In this document: positions 1 to 7,571 of the stretch, one piece after another
Layout: each line of letters opens with the position of its first letter
Numbering within the stretch: the first letter of the stretch is position 1
Assembly: GCF_024693525.1 (NCBI RefSeq)
Contig: NZ_JAILKR010000100.1
Location: 1 to 23,880, forward strand
Source of the DNA: Selenomonas sp.
GTDB taxonomy: Bacteria; Bacillota_C; Negativicutes; Selenomonadales; Selenomonadaceae
DNA: 23,880 nt
Direction of reading: 5' to 3'
Translations under genes and position numbers: made by a program
Notes under the pieces: generated by a model
Seen by the model: only the letters and a program-made list of their open reading frames with translations
Databases searched by the model: none
What the model was told of the DNA's origin: nothing

Positions 1-21
1 GACATAGTTCATTCAAAGAAA

Positions 22-138
22 ATCTGGTGACGCTGGCTATGTGGTTCCACCTGTTCCCATACCGAACACAGTAGTTAAGCACATATACGCCGAAAGTACT
101 TGTCTGGAGACGGACTGGGAGGATAGGGAGTTGCCAGT
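22..138 (+). rRNA. rrf: 5S ribosomal RNA
   Basis: The stretch has the 5S core: a CTGGTGACG-like 5' end, the CCCATACCGAACACAG helix/loop region near 55-71, the AGTTAAGC box near 73-80, the GCCGAAAGTACTTG segment, and a GGGAGTTGCCAG 3' end. The last bases (TTGCCAG) pair with the first (CTGGTGA) through a G-U wobble to close helix I. Length is about 117 nt, normal for bacteria. It is presumably the last gene of an rRNA operon whose 23S lies before the window. A terminator follows at once. End positions are estimated to within a few bases. Confidence 0.95.
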
Positions 139-145
139 TAAATTG

Positions 146-175
146 AGACACCTGCGGTTGTGGGTGTCTTTTTTT
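146..175 (+). terminator. Rho-independent terminator of the rRNA operon
   Basis: A 7-bp stem AGACACC/GGTGTCT (146-152 with 163-169) encloses a 10-nt loop and is followed by a T run. It starts about 8 nt after the 5S 3' end. Confidence 0.85.
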
Positions 176-184
176 GTGTGCTTA

Positions 185-193
185 TGTTATAAT
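185..193 (+). promoter_or_regulatory. Extended -10 promoter for the 512-aa gene
   Basis: TGTTATAAT is a perfect extended -10 element (TG-N-TATAAT). No good -35 is seen at the expected distance, which is usual for extended -10 promoters. It lies between the 5S terminator and the ATG at 233. Confidence 0.6.
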
Positions 194-232
194 AGCATTT
201 GTGACTATATTTTATTTCGGGGTTTCAGATTT

Positions 233-1771
233 ATGAAAAATGTGTATTCTTTGGTAGAGTATTTTTATGAGGGAAAATCCGCCCTGGATATGATTCTGCC
301 TCAGGATGTTGTAGAAAAATATCTGCGCCGTAAAGCTTGGCATGGGGTTCACGACAATGAGCTGAAGAAAATATGGACCATTATTTCTTTGGTTATCGTT
401 TACGTAGAGCAGCTCAATCTCTATTCCGTAAGCTCGCTGACGGTAAATGACTATCAAGAACTGGTCTATCGCTATCAGCAGGAGGACAGTGATTTTTGTC
501 TGGATGAAACATCGGTTATGCATCTGCTGGGGATTTTGGAAGAGTTTTATGCCTATTTACCCCGGCAGGGTGATTTTGAGGACCTGACTGGGTTCATGAA
601 AGAGGTACGCGCATCCTTTCGAAAGGGCAAGCAGTTTTCCATGCCGCCTCGTCGTTCCGCCGATGAGTTTTACAGTTCCTTGGAGCATCGGGAAGATGTT
701 TCCGATGAAGAGATACAGCATCTCAATGCATTGATGGATGGACTGCTTCATCGCATGGATGCTTTTTTCCGCAAGCCGAAATACAAAATGGATTTAGACC
801 GGGCGGTCATGATGTACGTGGGGCCAGATGTAACGGAGTTAGGGGATAACCTTTCTGATGAGGAAGCCCGGGCTTTTTGGCTGAGTTTTTGGGATTTTTT
901 CTTATTCGACTATCATCTGTTGAGCTCCGATGAAACCCCAGTCCATCTCTTTTTCCAAAAGGAGCAGGAGAATTTGTCGCCGTCGGAGCGCGATATTCTG
1001 CTGGATTTGATGCAGGCGAAGTTTTCGGTGTTTTCCATTGAATATTTTGATGTGGACTTTGTTTCCTGCCGGAACCTGTTGACGGATGAAATCTTGGATT
1101 TGCCCATGCCCATTATGATGGATGACAAGGTAGAGGAATGTCTTTTGTATGGTCATATCCACCGCAAGGGCATTATGATGCTAAATTACGTCACGGTGCT
1201 GCCGGCCAGCAAAAAATTGCAGAAGCGAATGAAATCGGAGATTCTAAAGCAGTATGAACTCTTCAAATGTCAGGCGCCGGAAGCAACCATGGAGGAGTTT
1301 TTGGGACGTGAAGCCGGTGCGGTTCGGCATGCCTTGAATATTTTGGCCCGCTTTGCGCAGCTCAAGGTGGTTCATGCAAATCCCGTGGAAACCGTTGCGG
1401 AAGAGGCAACGACGGATTTGGCCATTCCTGAGCATGACCGGCAGGCACTGCATCATTTCGCCATTAAATTTGGCATGAGCCAGTATTCCGCCAAGCTGGC
1501 GCTTCGGTTATTTGAGGATTATTGTGCCGTATCCGGCTGCCCCTATCGGGAAATGAATCCATCGATTCTTATTACGGCAGCGCTGCTGAAGTTTGCGGAA
1601 ATAAATGGTACGGATTTATCCAGTTTGCCAGAGATTGTCAGCTTCCTGGGAGCTGCAATGGACGACGTGCTGAATTGTATGGTGGATATGCGGGAGAAGC
1701 TTGGCTGCTCGCTGTTTGATCCACGTTATTTATCGGAAGAGGGATTTATCCGGTCGATGTATTTTGAATGA
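233..1771 (+). CDS. Conserved-looking protein of unknown function, 512 aa
   Basis: I do not recognise a named family with certainty. The frame stays open upstream into the 5S gene, so the start was placed at the ATG at 233, after the 5S terminator and the extended -10 box; the SD (GGGGTT region) is weak. The protein is acidic, soluble and mostly helical by eye, with no signal peptide or membrane segment. Residues about 200-290 contain a W/F-rich block followed by LSPSERDILLDL and a DL(L)TDE-like motif. This resembles the central part of some uncharacterised SEC-C-type bacterial proteins, but the Cys/His SEC-C motif is absent. Residues about 412-490 have spacing like one cyclin/TFIIB-type repeat (A..ALRLFEDYC, then ILITAALLKFAEINGT, then LPEIVSFLG, then MREKLG). 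A small membrane protein follows after 29 bp, likely in the same transcript. Real gene: confident. Function: unknown. Confidence 0.85.
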   Translation: MKNVYSLVEYFYEGKSALDMILPQDVVEKYLRRKAWHGVHDNELKKIWTIISLVIVYVEQLNLYSVSSLTVNDYQELVYRYQQEDSDFCLDETSVMHLLGILEEFYAYLPRQGDFEDLTGFMKEVRASFRKGKQFSMPPRRSADEFYSSLEHREDVSDEEIQHLNALMDGLLHRMDAFFRKPKYKMDLDRAVMMYVGPDVTELGDNLSDEEARAFWLSFWDFFLFDYHLLSSDETPVHLFFQKEQENLSPSERDILLDLMQAKFSVFSIEYFDVDFVSCRNLLTDEILDLPMPIMMDDKVEECLLYGHIHRKGIMMLNYVTVLPASKKLQKRMKSEILKQYELFKCQAPEATMEEFLGREAGAVRHALNILARFAQLKVVHANPVETVAEEATTDLAIPEHDRQALHHFAIKFGMSQYSAKLALRLFEDYCAVSGCPYREMNPSILITAALLKFAEINGTDLSSLPEIVSFLGAAMDDVLNCMVDMREKLGCSLFDPRYLSEEGFIRSMYFE

Positions 1772-1800
1772 GCCTAGCGGTATAGCAGGAGGTGCGGTGC

Positions 1801-2109
1801 ATGGAAGAAAAAGAGCCGGAAGTAAGAGTTATGTCGGAGACGGAATGCGACGATTATGATGGGATTACTATTGATGAGAGCACTGGCAGAGAAGAGGAAA
1901 AGGTAAAGCAGACGGATCGGCTGGTCTTTCAGACTTTAAGCTGGAAGGATTTGTTGTTTGGCCGTATCAGTTGGGTAAATCGCATTGCTATTGTTCTTAC
2001 GCTGCTGGCAATTGCGGCCTTTGTCATCTTCGTGTTGGGACCGCTTATGCTGGTGTTAGCTGGTGTTGGCATTGTGGTCTGGTTCATCCTCCATTTATTT
2101 TTTCATTAA
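1801..2109 (+). CDS. Small membrane protein of unknown function, 102 aa
   Basis: The start was chosen at ATG 1801 because AGGAGG (1787-1792) sits 8 nt before it; an in-frame GTG at 1792 overlaps that SD and is unlikely. The first 55 residues are charged and mostly acidic (MEEKEPEVRVMSETECDD...). The C-terminal 45 residues form two hydrophobic segments, about 58-78 and 79-100, separated by a Gly-Pro turn (VLGPLMLVL), so a helical hairpin with a cytoplasmic N-terminus is likely. The last residues are LHLFFH. It lies 29 bp after the 512-aa gene, so the two probably share a transcript that ends at the strong terminator just downstream. No family was recognised. Confidence 0.75.
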   Translation: MEEKEPEVRVMSETECDDYDGITIDESTGREEEKVKQTDRLVFQTLSWKDLLFGRISWVNRIAIVLTLLAIAAFVIFVLGPLMLVLAGVGIVVWFILHLFFH

Positions 2110-2116
2110 CGATATA

Positions 2117-2157
2117 AAATGCCCCGTTGACTCGCAGTTGAGTCAACGGGGCATTTT
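2117..2157. terminator. Bidirectional Rho-independent terminator
   Basis: The arms AATGCCCCGTTGACTC and GAGTCAACGGGGCATT flank a 6-nt loop. A runs precede the stem and T runs follow it, so it can stop both the rightward small membrane gene and the leftward dapL gene, which converge here. Confidence 0.92.
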
Positions 2158-2171
2158 TGCGTTAGTGGAAA

Positions 2172-3407
2172 TTAGAAGCGCAGTTTCGTTTTGATGCGTT
2201 CAACAGCGCGCAGGGTGTTCTCACGGTCACCGAAGGCTGTAAGACGGAAGTAGCCTTCGCCGCAGGGACCAAAGCCAGCGCCTGGCGTGCCGACGATATT
2301 GACTTCGGTGAGCAGTTTGTCGAAGAAGTCCCAGGACGACATGCCGTTGGGTGTTTTGAGCCAGATATAGGGAGCATTGACGCCGCCATAAGCAGTTATG
2401 CCAGCTGCCTCGAGTCCTTCGCGGATGATGCGGGCATTTTCCATATAATAGCCAACGAGTTCCTTGACCTGCTGCTGGCCTTCCGGCGTGTAGATGGCAG
2501 CGGCACCGCGCTGAACAATGTAAGCTGTGCCGTTGAATTTCGTCGTGTGACGGCGATTCCAAAGCTTGTTGAATTCCACCAGGGTTCCATCGGCAGCACG
2601 GCCTTTGACGGTTTTCGGAATGATGGTGTAACCACAACGGGTTCCGGTGAAGCCGGCGGTTTTGGAGAAGGAACGGAACTCAATAGCAACGTCCTTTGCG
2701 CCTTCGATTTCGTAGATGGAACGTGGTACATCCTCTTCAGTGATATAAGCGGCATAGGCAGCGTCGAAGAGAATGACCGACTGATTCTCGCGGGCATAGT
2801 CAACCCATTTTTTCAGCTCTGCACGGGAGAGAGTGGTTCCCGTTGGGTTGTTCGGGCAGCAGAGGTAAATCATATCCACATGATCTTTTGGAAGTTCCGG
2901 TGCGAAATTGTTGCTGGCATCACAGGGGAGGTAGGTTACGCCTTCAAAGTGGCCATCGGCCTGCAGGGTGCCAGTACGTCCGGCCATGACGTTGGTGTCA
3001 AGGTATACTGGGTATACCGGATCCGTGATGGCGACTTTATTGTCGAGACCGAAGATTTCCTGAATGTTGCCGCAATCGCTCTTGGAACCATCGCTGACAA
3101 AAATTTCATCAGAATCAATGGAAATACCGCGCTTGGTATAATTGTTTTCAATAATGGCGTCGGTCAAGAAAGAATAACCTTGTTCCGGACCATAACCACG
3201 GAAGGTTTCCGCCTGGGAAAGTTCATCAACGGCTTTATGCATTGCTTCGATGCAGGCTGCTGGCAGCGGCTGGGTGACGTCGCCGATGCCCAGGCGAATG
3301 ATATCGGCCTGAGGATTGGCTTCTTTAAATGCAGCGACACGGCGGCCAATCTCAGCAAAAAGATAGCTGCCGGCTAGTTTTAGATAGTTATCGTTAATGG
3401 TTGCCAT
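2172..3407 (-). CDS. dapL: LL-diaminopimelate aminotransferase
   Basis: A class I/II PLP aminotransferase of 411 aa that converts tetrahydrodipicolinate plus glutamate to LL-diaminopimelate and 2-oxoglutarate in one step. It supplies lysine and peptidoglycan diaminopimelate while bypassing the acylated intermediates. Visible motifs: [12 protein letters not shown] near 38-49, [12 protein letters not shown] near 105-116 (cofactor phosphate region), CPNNPTGT at 184-191, LFDAAYAAY near 213-221, and [15 protein letters not shown] at 246-260 with K249 as the expected Schiff-base lysine. Length matches DapL (about 410 aa). The start is the ATG whose codon lies at 3405-3407, because AGGAGGT precedes it; an upstream in-frame extension to 3470 overlaps the promoter. 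It is monocistronic: its own promoter at 3456-3483 and the shared terminator at 2117-2157. The DapL pathway is found in Clostridia/Negativicutes, Chlamydia, plants and some archaea. Confidence 0.96.
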   Translation of the reverse strand: MATINDNYLKLAGSYLFAEIGRRVAAFKEANPQADIIRLGIGDVTQPLPAACIEAMHKAVDELSQAETFRGYGPEQGYSFLTDAIIENNYTKRGISIDSDEIFVSDGSKSDCGNIQEIFGLDNKVAITDPVYPVYLDTNVMAGRTGTLQADGHFEGVTYLPCDASNNFAPELPKDHVDMIYLCCPNNPTGTTLSRAELKKWVDYARENQSVILFDAAYAAYITEEDVPRSIYEIEGAKDVAIEFRSFSKTAGFTGTRCGYTIIPKTVKGRAADGTLVEFNKLWNRRHTTKFNGTAYIVQRGAAAIYTPEGQQQVKELVGYYMENARIIREGLEAAGITAYGGVNAPYIWLKTPNGMSSWDFFDKLLTEVNIVGTPGAGFGPCGEGYFRLTAFGDRENTLRAVERIKTKLRF

Positions 3408-3455
3408 AAACAATACCTCCTGAATAGTATGATTTCTAATATAACTTTTTAGCAT

Positions 3456-3483
3456 ATTATACCATATCAATATGCATTCTCAA
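3456..3483 (-). promoter_or_regulatory. dapL promoter
   Basis: Read on the minus strand: TTGAGA (3483-3478), 16-nt spacer, TATAAT (3461-3456), about 50 nt before the dapL ATG. It is divergent from the dcuB promoter. Confidence 0.7.
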
Positions 3484-3543
3484 TAGTAAACAAAAAAATA
3501 TTTTTTCTTTATGAGCGGCTTTGCCGGCATTTTGGAGATTATA

Positions 3544-3559
3544 ATTAACGTGGGTTAAT
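3544..3559. promoter_or_regulatory. Candidate operator dyad ATTAAC-N4-GTTAAT
   Basis: A perfect 6-bp inverted repeat with a 4-nt centre lies between the divergent dapL and dcuB promoters, about 48 nt before the dcuB -35. Size and symmetry suit a dimeric regulator. No regulator was identified; chance occurrence in AT-rich DNA is possible. Confidence 0.35.
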
Positions 3560-3606
3560 ATATGATAAACGAAAGTAATTATTAAATATTTCTATAATAA
3601 ATAGTG

Positions 3607-3635
3607 TTTACTTATGAAAAGGTCTTTAGTATAAT
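3607..3635 (+). promoter_or_regulatory. Candidate dcuB promoter
   Basis: TTTACT (3607-3612), 17-nt spacer, TATAAT (3630-3635). If used, it gives a leader of about 245 nt before the dcuB ATG. A weaker alternative (TTGGCA with CATATT) lies about 60 nt further down. The rest of the 481-bp gap between dapL and dcuB shows no convincing gene: the open frame upstream of ATG 3889 has no SD-supported start and no protein-like composition. Confidence 0.55.
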
Positions 3636-3888
3636 ATACCATGGGTTCAGGGAGATTGTATTGTAATTGGCACGATTCAGAATAGTTAATCATATTTTTT
3701 TCTGCAGCAGCAGGAATTTTATTAAGTATGACGAATTAGTATGCCAAGGGGAATTCGATACAATCCATCTGGGTTGTGTGTCACTCTTATCTATGCTCAA
3801 AATAATCATTATTTATATTAGCAGCTTAGGTAAGGGGATGGGCACAGAAGAGTTTATGTTTTTATTTTTTAGGAAGGGAGATTTCACT

Positions 3889-5229
3889 ATGGAAATGCTT
3901 CTTGGTTTCCTGGTGCTGCTGGCATGCTTAGTGGTGGGCGTGCGTCATGGCGGCATCGGCCTGGCTGTTGTCAGTGCAATAGGTCTTATTATTTTCACGT
4001 TTGTCTTTGGTTACAAACCAGGTACGCCGCCAGTAAGCGTTATGCTTACGATTATGGCAGTTGTTACCTGCGCAGGCTTCCTGCAGACTGCTGGTGGTCT
4101 TACGGTTATGCTGAAGTATGCTGAGCAGTTCCTGCGCAGCAACCCGAAACGCATTACGCTGTATGCACCAATCACGACTTGGTTCCTGACGATTCTCTGC
4201 GGTACTGGTCACGTCGTTTACACGATGTTCCCAATCATCTATGATATCGCTATCAAAGAGGGCATCCGTCCGGAACGTCCGATGGCTGTTGCTTCGGTTT
4301 CTTCGCAGATGGGTATCAGTGCTTCCCCGGTATCTGTTGCGCTCGTTGGTTTCATTGGTTTCTTCACGGCTGCAGGTCTGCCGTATACGGTTTTGAACCT
4401 GCTCATGGTTTCCATTCCGGCTACTTTCTGCGGTGTTGTTGTAGCAGCACTTTGGAGCTATCGCCGCGGTAAGGAACTGGCAGATGATCCGGATTTCCAG
4501 GAGCTCATCAAAGACCCAGAGTCCAAAGAGTATGTTTACGGTGATTCGGAAAGCCTTATCGGCAAAGAGATGCCGTCTTCGTACTATCATTCCATGTACA
4601 TTTTCCTCATCGGTATCGTTGTTATCGCAGTACTGGGCAACTGCCCGCAGCTGCTGCCGGCCTTCCCGAATGCTAAAGGCGTTCTGAAGCCGATTTCGAT
4701 GACTACGGTTATCCAGATGATCATGCTCCTCATGGGTGCAATCATGCTGTTCACTTGCAAAGTCAAGGCAAAAGATGTTGGTAACAGCCAGGTATTCCGT
4801 TCTGGTCTCGTAGCTGTTATCTCCGTTTATGGTGTTGCTTGGATGGCAGATACGTATTTCTCCAACCACATGGCATTCCTCAAGGAAGTCCTTGGCTCGG
4901 CTGTACAGAATTATCCATGGGCTTACGCGCTGATTGCGTTCTTTACTTCGAAACTCGTTAACTCGCAGGCAGCTGCCGTATCCATTGTTGTTCCGATGGC
5001 TCTGGGAATTGGTACCGATCCGGTTATCATCATTTCCTTCATCTCGGCAATCTATGGTTACTTCTTCCTGCCGACTTATCCGTCCGACCTGGCTTGCATC
5101 GGTTTTGACCGTTCCGGCACGACGAAGATTGGTAAGTACATCCTGAACCACAGCTTCATGATTCCGGGTCTTCTCGGTGTATTCACGGGTTGCTGCGTTG
5201 GTTTCGTAATCGCACATATTCTCTACTAA
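3889..5229 (+). CDS. dcuB: Anaerobic C4-dicarboxylate transporter, DcuB type
   Basis: An integral inner-membrane carrier of 446 aa that exchanges fumarate, malate or aspartate for succinate, or exports succinate, during anaerobic growth. The start is ATG 3889, preceded by GGAAGGGAG; the frame is open further upstream but lacks an SD-supported start there. Recognition comes from blocks shared with Escherichia coli DcuB as I recall it: FVFGYKPGTPPVSVML, TILCGTGHVVYTMFPIIYD, IRPERPMAVASVSSQMGI.ASPVSVA, a hydrophilic loop with KEYVYGD near residue 215, SKLVNSQAAA, and LPTYPSDLA..GFDRSGTTKIG near the C-terminus. There are about 10-12 hydrophobic segments. Codon use is strongly biased, suggesting high expression. 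A larA-type gene follows after a hairpin, hinting at C4 2-hydroxyacid metabolism. Direction and substrate preference cannot be read from the sequence. Confidence 0.93.
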   Translation: MEMLLGFLVLLACLVVGVRHGGIGLAVVSAIGLIIFTFVFGYKPGTPPVSVMLTIMAVVTCAGFLQTAGGLTVMLKYAEQFLRSNPKRITLYAPITTWFLTILCGTGHVVYTMFPIIYDIAIKEGIRPERPMAVASVSSQMGISASPVSVALVGFIGFFTAAGLPYTVLNLLMVSIPATFCGVVVAALWSYRRGKELADDPDFQELIKDPESKEYVYGDSESLIGKEMPSSYYHSMYIFLIGIVVIAVLGNCPQLLPAFPNAKGVLKPISMTTVIQMIMLLMGAIMLFTCKVKAKDVGNSQVFRSGLVAVISVYGVAWMADTYFSNHMAFLKEVLGSAVQNYPWAYALIAFFTSKLVNSQAAAVSIVVPMALGIGTDPVIIISFISAIYGYFFLPTYPSDLACIGFDRSGTTKIGKYILNHSFMIPGLLGVFTGCCVGFVIAHILY

Positions 5230-5248
5230 TCATTAGCAGAGGTTAAAG

Positions 5249-5280
5249 AAAAAGATGACATTTGCTGATGTCATCTTTTT
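5249..5280 (+). terminator. Terminator-like hairpin between dcuB and larA
   Basis: The arms AAAAAGATGACAT and ATGTCATCTTTTT enclose a 6-nt loop and end in a T run. The hairpin ends 10 nt before the larA SD, leaving no room for a promoter after it, so it may act as a partial terminator or attenuator. Confidence 0.8.
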
Positions 5281-5304
5281 CGCTTATACGGGGGTGATTT
5301 CTTG

Positions 5305-6579
5305 ATGAAAGAGTATACGTTCCATTATGGTCACGGGACCAAATCCTTTTCTATCGATGAGTCAAAGGTGATTAAAGAGATTGAGATGCCGGCTGTGAAG
5401 CCGCTAACGGATGTTAAGCAGGCGGTGCTTGATGCTATTTATCATCCCATAGCCCAGGCACCTATCAATGAGGTTATCAAACCGGGGGATACGGTTACCT
5501 TTATCTGCAATGACCCCACCCGGGTGGCGAATAGTTTCGACTTTATGCCCGTGCTGGTCAACGAGTTTAATAAGCTGGGGGTTCCCGATGAAAACATGCA
5601 GATTGTCTTCTCTCTGGGAACCCATCGCCTGATGACGGAAGAGGAGATGGCAGAAGGCGTCGGCGAGGAAGTAGCCAAGCGCATCAAGATGTTTAACAGC
5701 GATTGCAATGTTCCGGAGGATTTTGAGTATTTCGGTACTACCAGTCGCTTTACGCCAGTGCTTATCAATAAGCACATTTGCCATAGCGACCATGTTATTC
5801 TCACGGGTACTATCGTTCATCATTATTTCAGCGGTTATGGTGGCGGCCGCAAGGCGGTTTTGCCAGGCTGCGCTGCCATGGAGACCGTCAGAAATAATCA
5901 TAGCTTCATGATGGACCCTAATGCTGGGCTGGGGCGGACCATCGGCAATCCGGTTTATGAGGACCAGATGGAAGGTGTGGCTCTGTGGGCAAAGGGACGC
6001 AGCGTAATCTTATTCAATGCGATTCTCGATGCGGAACATCGCTTTCTGAAAATTTTCGCTGGGGATTACATCAAGGCCCATCAAGAGGCCTGCAAGTTTG
6101 TCGATGAAGTGTACGGTGTGCCCATTACCAAGCAGGCCGATGTCACCATTGTCAGCTGCGGCGGGTATCCGAAGGATATCAATGTCTATCAGATGCAGAA
6201 AACCATGGACAATGCCGTATTGGCCACCCGTCAGGATGGTGTGGTTATCCTGCTGGCAGAATGTGAAGAGGGAAGCGGCAGCAAGGTTCTGGAAGAGACC
6301 TGCCGTGAGTTGAAGACGGCTGATGCCATTGAGGCGAAGCTGAAAGAACGCTTCGTCATTGGCGCCAACAAAGCCTATGCCATTACCCGCCTGTCGAAGA
6401 AAGCCCATTTTATCCTGGTAACGGGGCTGGATAAACAGCTGGCCAAAGACATGCTCTTTGCCGGTGCTGTTGACAGTGTGGAAGAAGCATTGAAACTTGC
6501 CGAGCAGTATGTGGGCAAGGATCCTAGCTATATTCTCATGCCGACTGGCAGCCTGACGGTGCCACTGTTAAAGGCATAA
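5305..6579 (+). CDS. larA: LarA-family nickel-pincer 2-hydroxyacid racemase (lactate racemase family)
   Basis: A protein of 424 aa, the LarA (DUF2088) length. LarA interconverts D- and L-2-hydroxyacids by hydride transfer to a nickel-pincer nucleotide bound covalently to a lysine. Residues equivalent to the Lactobacillus plantarum LarA centre are in place: NDPTR (R73), GTHR (H107), VHHYFSGYGGGRKA with H172/H173 and K183 (cofactor lysine), NNH (H199), and INVYQMQK with Q296 and K299. The start is ATG 5305, 8 nt after GGGGTG; an in-frame TTG at 5302 is too close to the SD. It follows dcuB, separated only by a terminator-like hairpin. No larB, larC, larE or nickel transporter is nearby, so cofactor synthesis must be encoded elsewhere. 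The substrate is uncertain: family members act on lactate, malate, phenyllactate or hydroxyglutarate, and the DcuB neighbour makes malate worth considering. Confidence 0.88.
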   Translation: MKEYTFHYGHGTKSFSIDESKVIKEIEMPAVKPLTDVKQAVLDAIYHPIAQAPINEVIKPGDTVTFICNDPTRVANSFDFMPVLVNEFNKLGVPDENMQIVFSLGTHRLMTEEEMAEGVGEEVAKRIKMFNSDCNVPEDFEYFGTTSRFTPVLINKHICHSDHVILTGTIVHHYFSGYGGGRKAVLPGCAAMETVRNNHSFMMDPNAGLGRTIGNPVYEDQMEGVALWAKGRSVILFNAILDAEHRFLKIFAGDYIKAHQEACKFVDEVYGVPITKQADVTIVSCGGYPKDINVYQMQKTMDNAVLATRQDGVVILLAECEEGSGSKVLEETCRELKTADAIEAKLKERFVIGANKAYAITRLSKKAHFILVTGLDKQLAKDMLFAGAVDSVEEALKLAEQYVGKDPSYILMPTGSLTVPLLKA

Positions 6580-6581
6580 GG

Positions 6582-6635
6582 TAAGTACAAACAAAAAGAA
6601 CGCATCCATGGATGCGTTCTTTTTGTTTGTACTTA
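6582..6635. terminator. Bidirectional terminator, 54-nt perfect palindrome
   Basis: 27-bp arms with no mismatch, centred on CCATGG (6606-6611), with internal A and T tracts placed for termination in both directions. It separates the convergent larA and lysR genes; the lysR stop codon (6633-6635) forms its outer edge. Confidence 0.93.
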
Positions 6636-7520
6636 TACCTCGTGTTTCTGTTTGAGCAGGTCTTTGCAGAAGTCGATGAAGGATTGAGCTGCTTTGGAAA
6701 TATAACGGTCTTTTTTCCAAGCAAGGCCAACGTCGACAAAAATCGGGTCGGCAAGAGGGATTGCCTTGACACCTGGCGTGTCTTCGACTACCATATCTAA
6801 GAGGAATGCAACGCCAACGCCATTGGCAACTAGGCCCTTGAGGGTGATGACCTGGTTGGATTCCAAAACGATGTTGGGTGTTATGTTTTCGGTTTTCATC
6901 TTGGTAAGAATGGTCTGCCGGAGGAAGGACCCTTCCTTGAGCATGATGACATTCGTATCAGCGATGTCCTGCAACGAAATGCTTTTTTTCTTGGCCAGAG
7001 GGCTGTTTTCCGGTACGCAGCACACGACCTGGTTTTTGGACATGGGGAGAAGCTGCAGATGATTGGAGGCGCCGGAGATGATGATGATACCGAAATCCAA
7101 GTCGTCCTGTTCTAACTGTTCCCGGATGGACATGGAACCTTCTTCATGCATGAAAATATCCAGATGGGAATACTGGCGCTGGAAGCTGGAGAAGATTTTC
7201 GGGAAGAGGTAGGCGCCCATCATTGGCGGGATACCGATTTTGATGGTACCTTTCTGAAGCTGTTTGTAGTCGTTGACTTCTAGAACAGCATCCTGAATGT
7301 TGCGGAGGGCGAGTTCGACCCGGTTGAGGAAGACGGCTCCTTCCGGGGTCAGAGACAGTTGTTTTTGACTGCGGTCGAAGAGCTGAATGCCGAGTTCCGC
7401 TTCTAATTTCTTTATCGCTACGGTGATGTTGGGCTGCGAAACTCGCAGTCGCTCGGCAGCTCTGGTGATATTTCGCAGACGGCTTGCCATCTGGAAATAT
7501 TCAAGTTGTCGTAATTCCAT
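6633..7520 (-). CDS. LysR-family transcriptional regulator
   Basis: A protein of 295 aa, standard LysR length. An N-terminal winged helix-turn-helix occupies residues about 1-60 (MELRQLEYFQ, ITRAAERLRVSQPNITVAIKKLEAELG, LFDRSQKQLSLTPEGAVFL), followed by a linker helix and a periplasmic-binding-protein-like effector domain (KIGIPPMMGAYLFPKI..., GVGVAFLLDMVV near the C-terminus). Its start, ATG at 7520-7518, has only a weak SD (AGAAAG). It converges with larA and is divergent from motA across 237 bp; LysR proteins often control the divergent gene or themselves from that gap, but none of this can be proved here. The effector-domain sequence does not let me name the ligand. Candidates by neighbourhood are a 2-hydroxyacid or C4-dicarboxylate. 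Confidence 0.92.
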   Translation of the reverse strand: MELRQLEYFQMASRLRNITRAAERLRVSQPNITVAIKKLEAELGIQLFDRSQKQLSLTPEGAVFLNRVELALRNIQDAVLEVNDYKQLQKGTIKIGIPPMMGAYLFPKIFSSFQRQYSHLDIFMHEEGSMSIREQLEQDDLDFGIIIISGASNHLQLLPMSKNQVVCCVPENSPLAKKKSISLQDIADTNVIMLKEGSFLRQTILTKMKTENITPNIVLESNQVITLKGLVANGVGVAFLLDMVVEDTPGVKAIPLADPIFVDVGLAWKKDRYISKAAQSFIDFCKDLLKQKHEV

Positions 7521-7562
7521 AGTATCGCTTCTTTCTCTATAAACTAGTTTTATTCGGTTTTT

Positions 7563-7571
7563 ATTATATCA
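7563..7571 (-). promoter_or_regulatory. Extended -10 element of the lysR gene
   Basis: On the minus strand TGATATAAT (7571-7563), a perfect extended -10, sits about 43 nt before the lysR ATG. No strong -35 is visible. In the rest of the 7521-7757 gap I see an A/T palindrome (7623-7636), a weak GTTCAG/CTGAAC dyad (7643-7667) and no clear sigma-A or sigma-28 promoter for motA. Confidence 0.5.

Noticed and set aside
41..232. Open frame upstream of the 512-aa protein, giving a 576-aa version
   Set aside because: It runs through the 5S rRNA and its terminator; the promoter and the ATG at 233 define the real start.
2547..3377. 276-codon plus-strand open frame
   Set aside because: It lies entirely antisense to dapL, has no SD and no recognisable protein character.
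3667..3888. N-terminal extension of DcuB by 74 residues
   Set aside because: No SD-supported start, and the extension is unlike any DcuB N-terminus; the hydrophobic start MEMLLGFLVLL at 3889 fits the family.
3928..5217. 429-codon minus-strand open frame
   Set aside because: It is the shadow of dcuB, created by biased codon use in that gene; composition is not protein-like.
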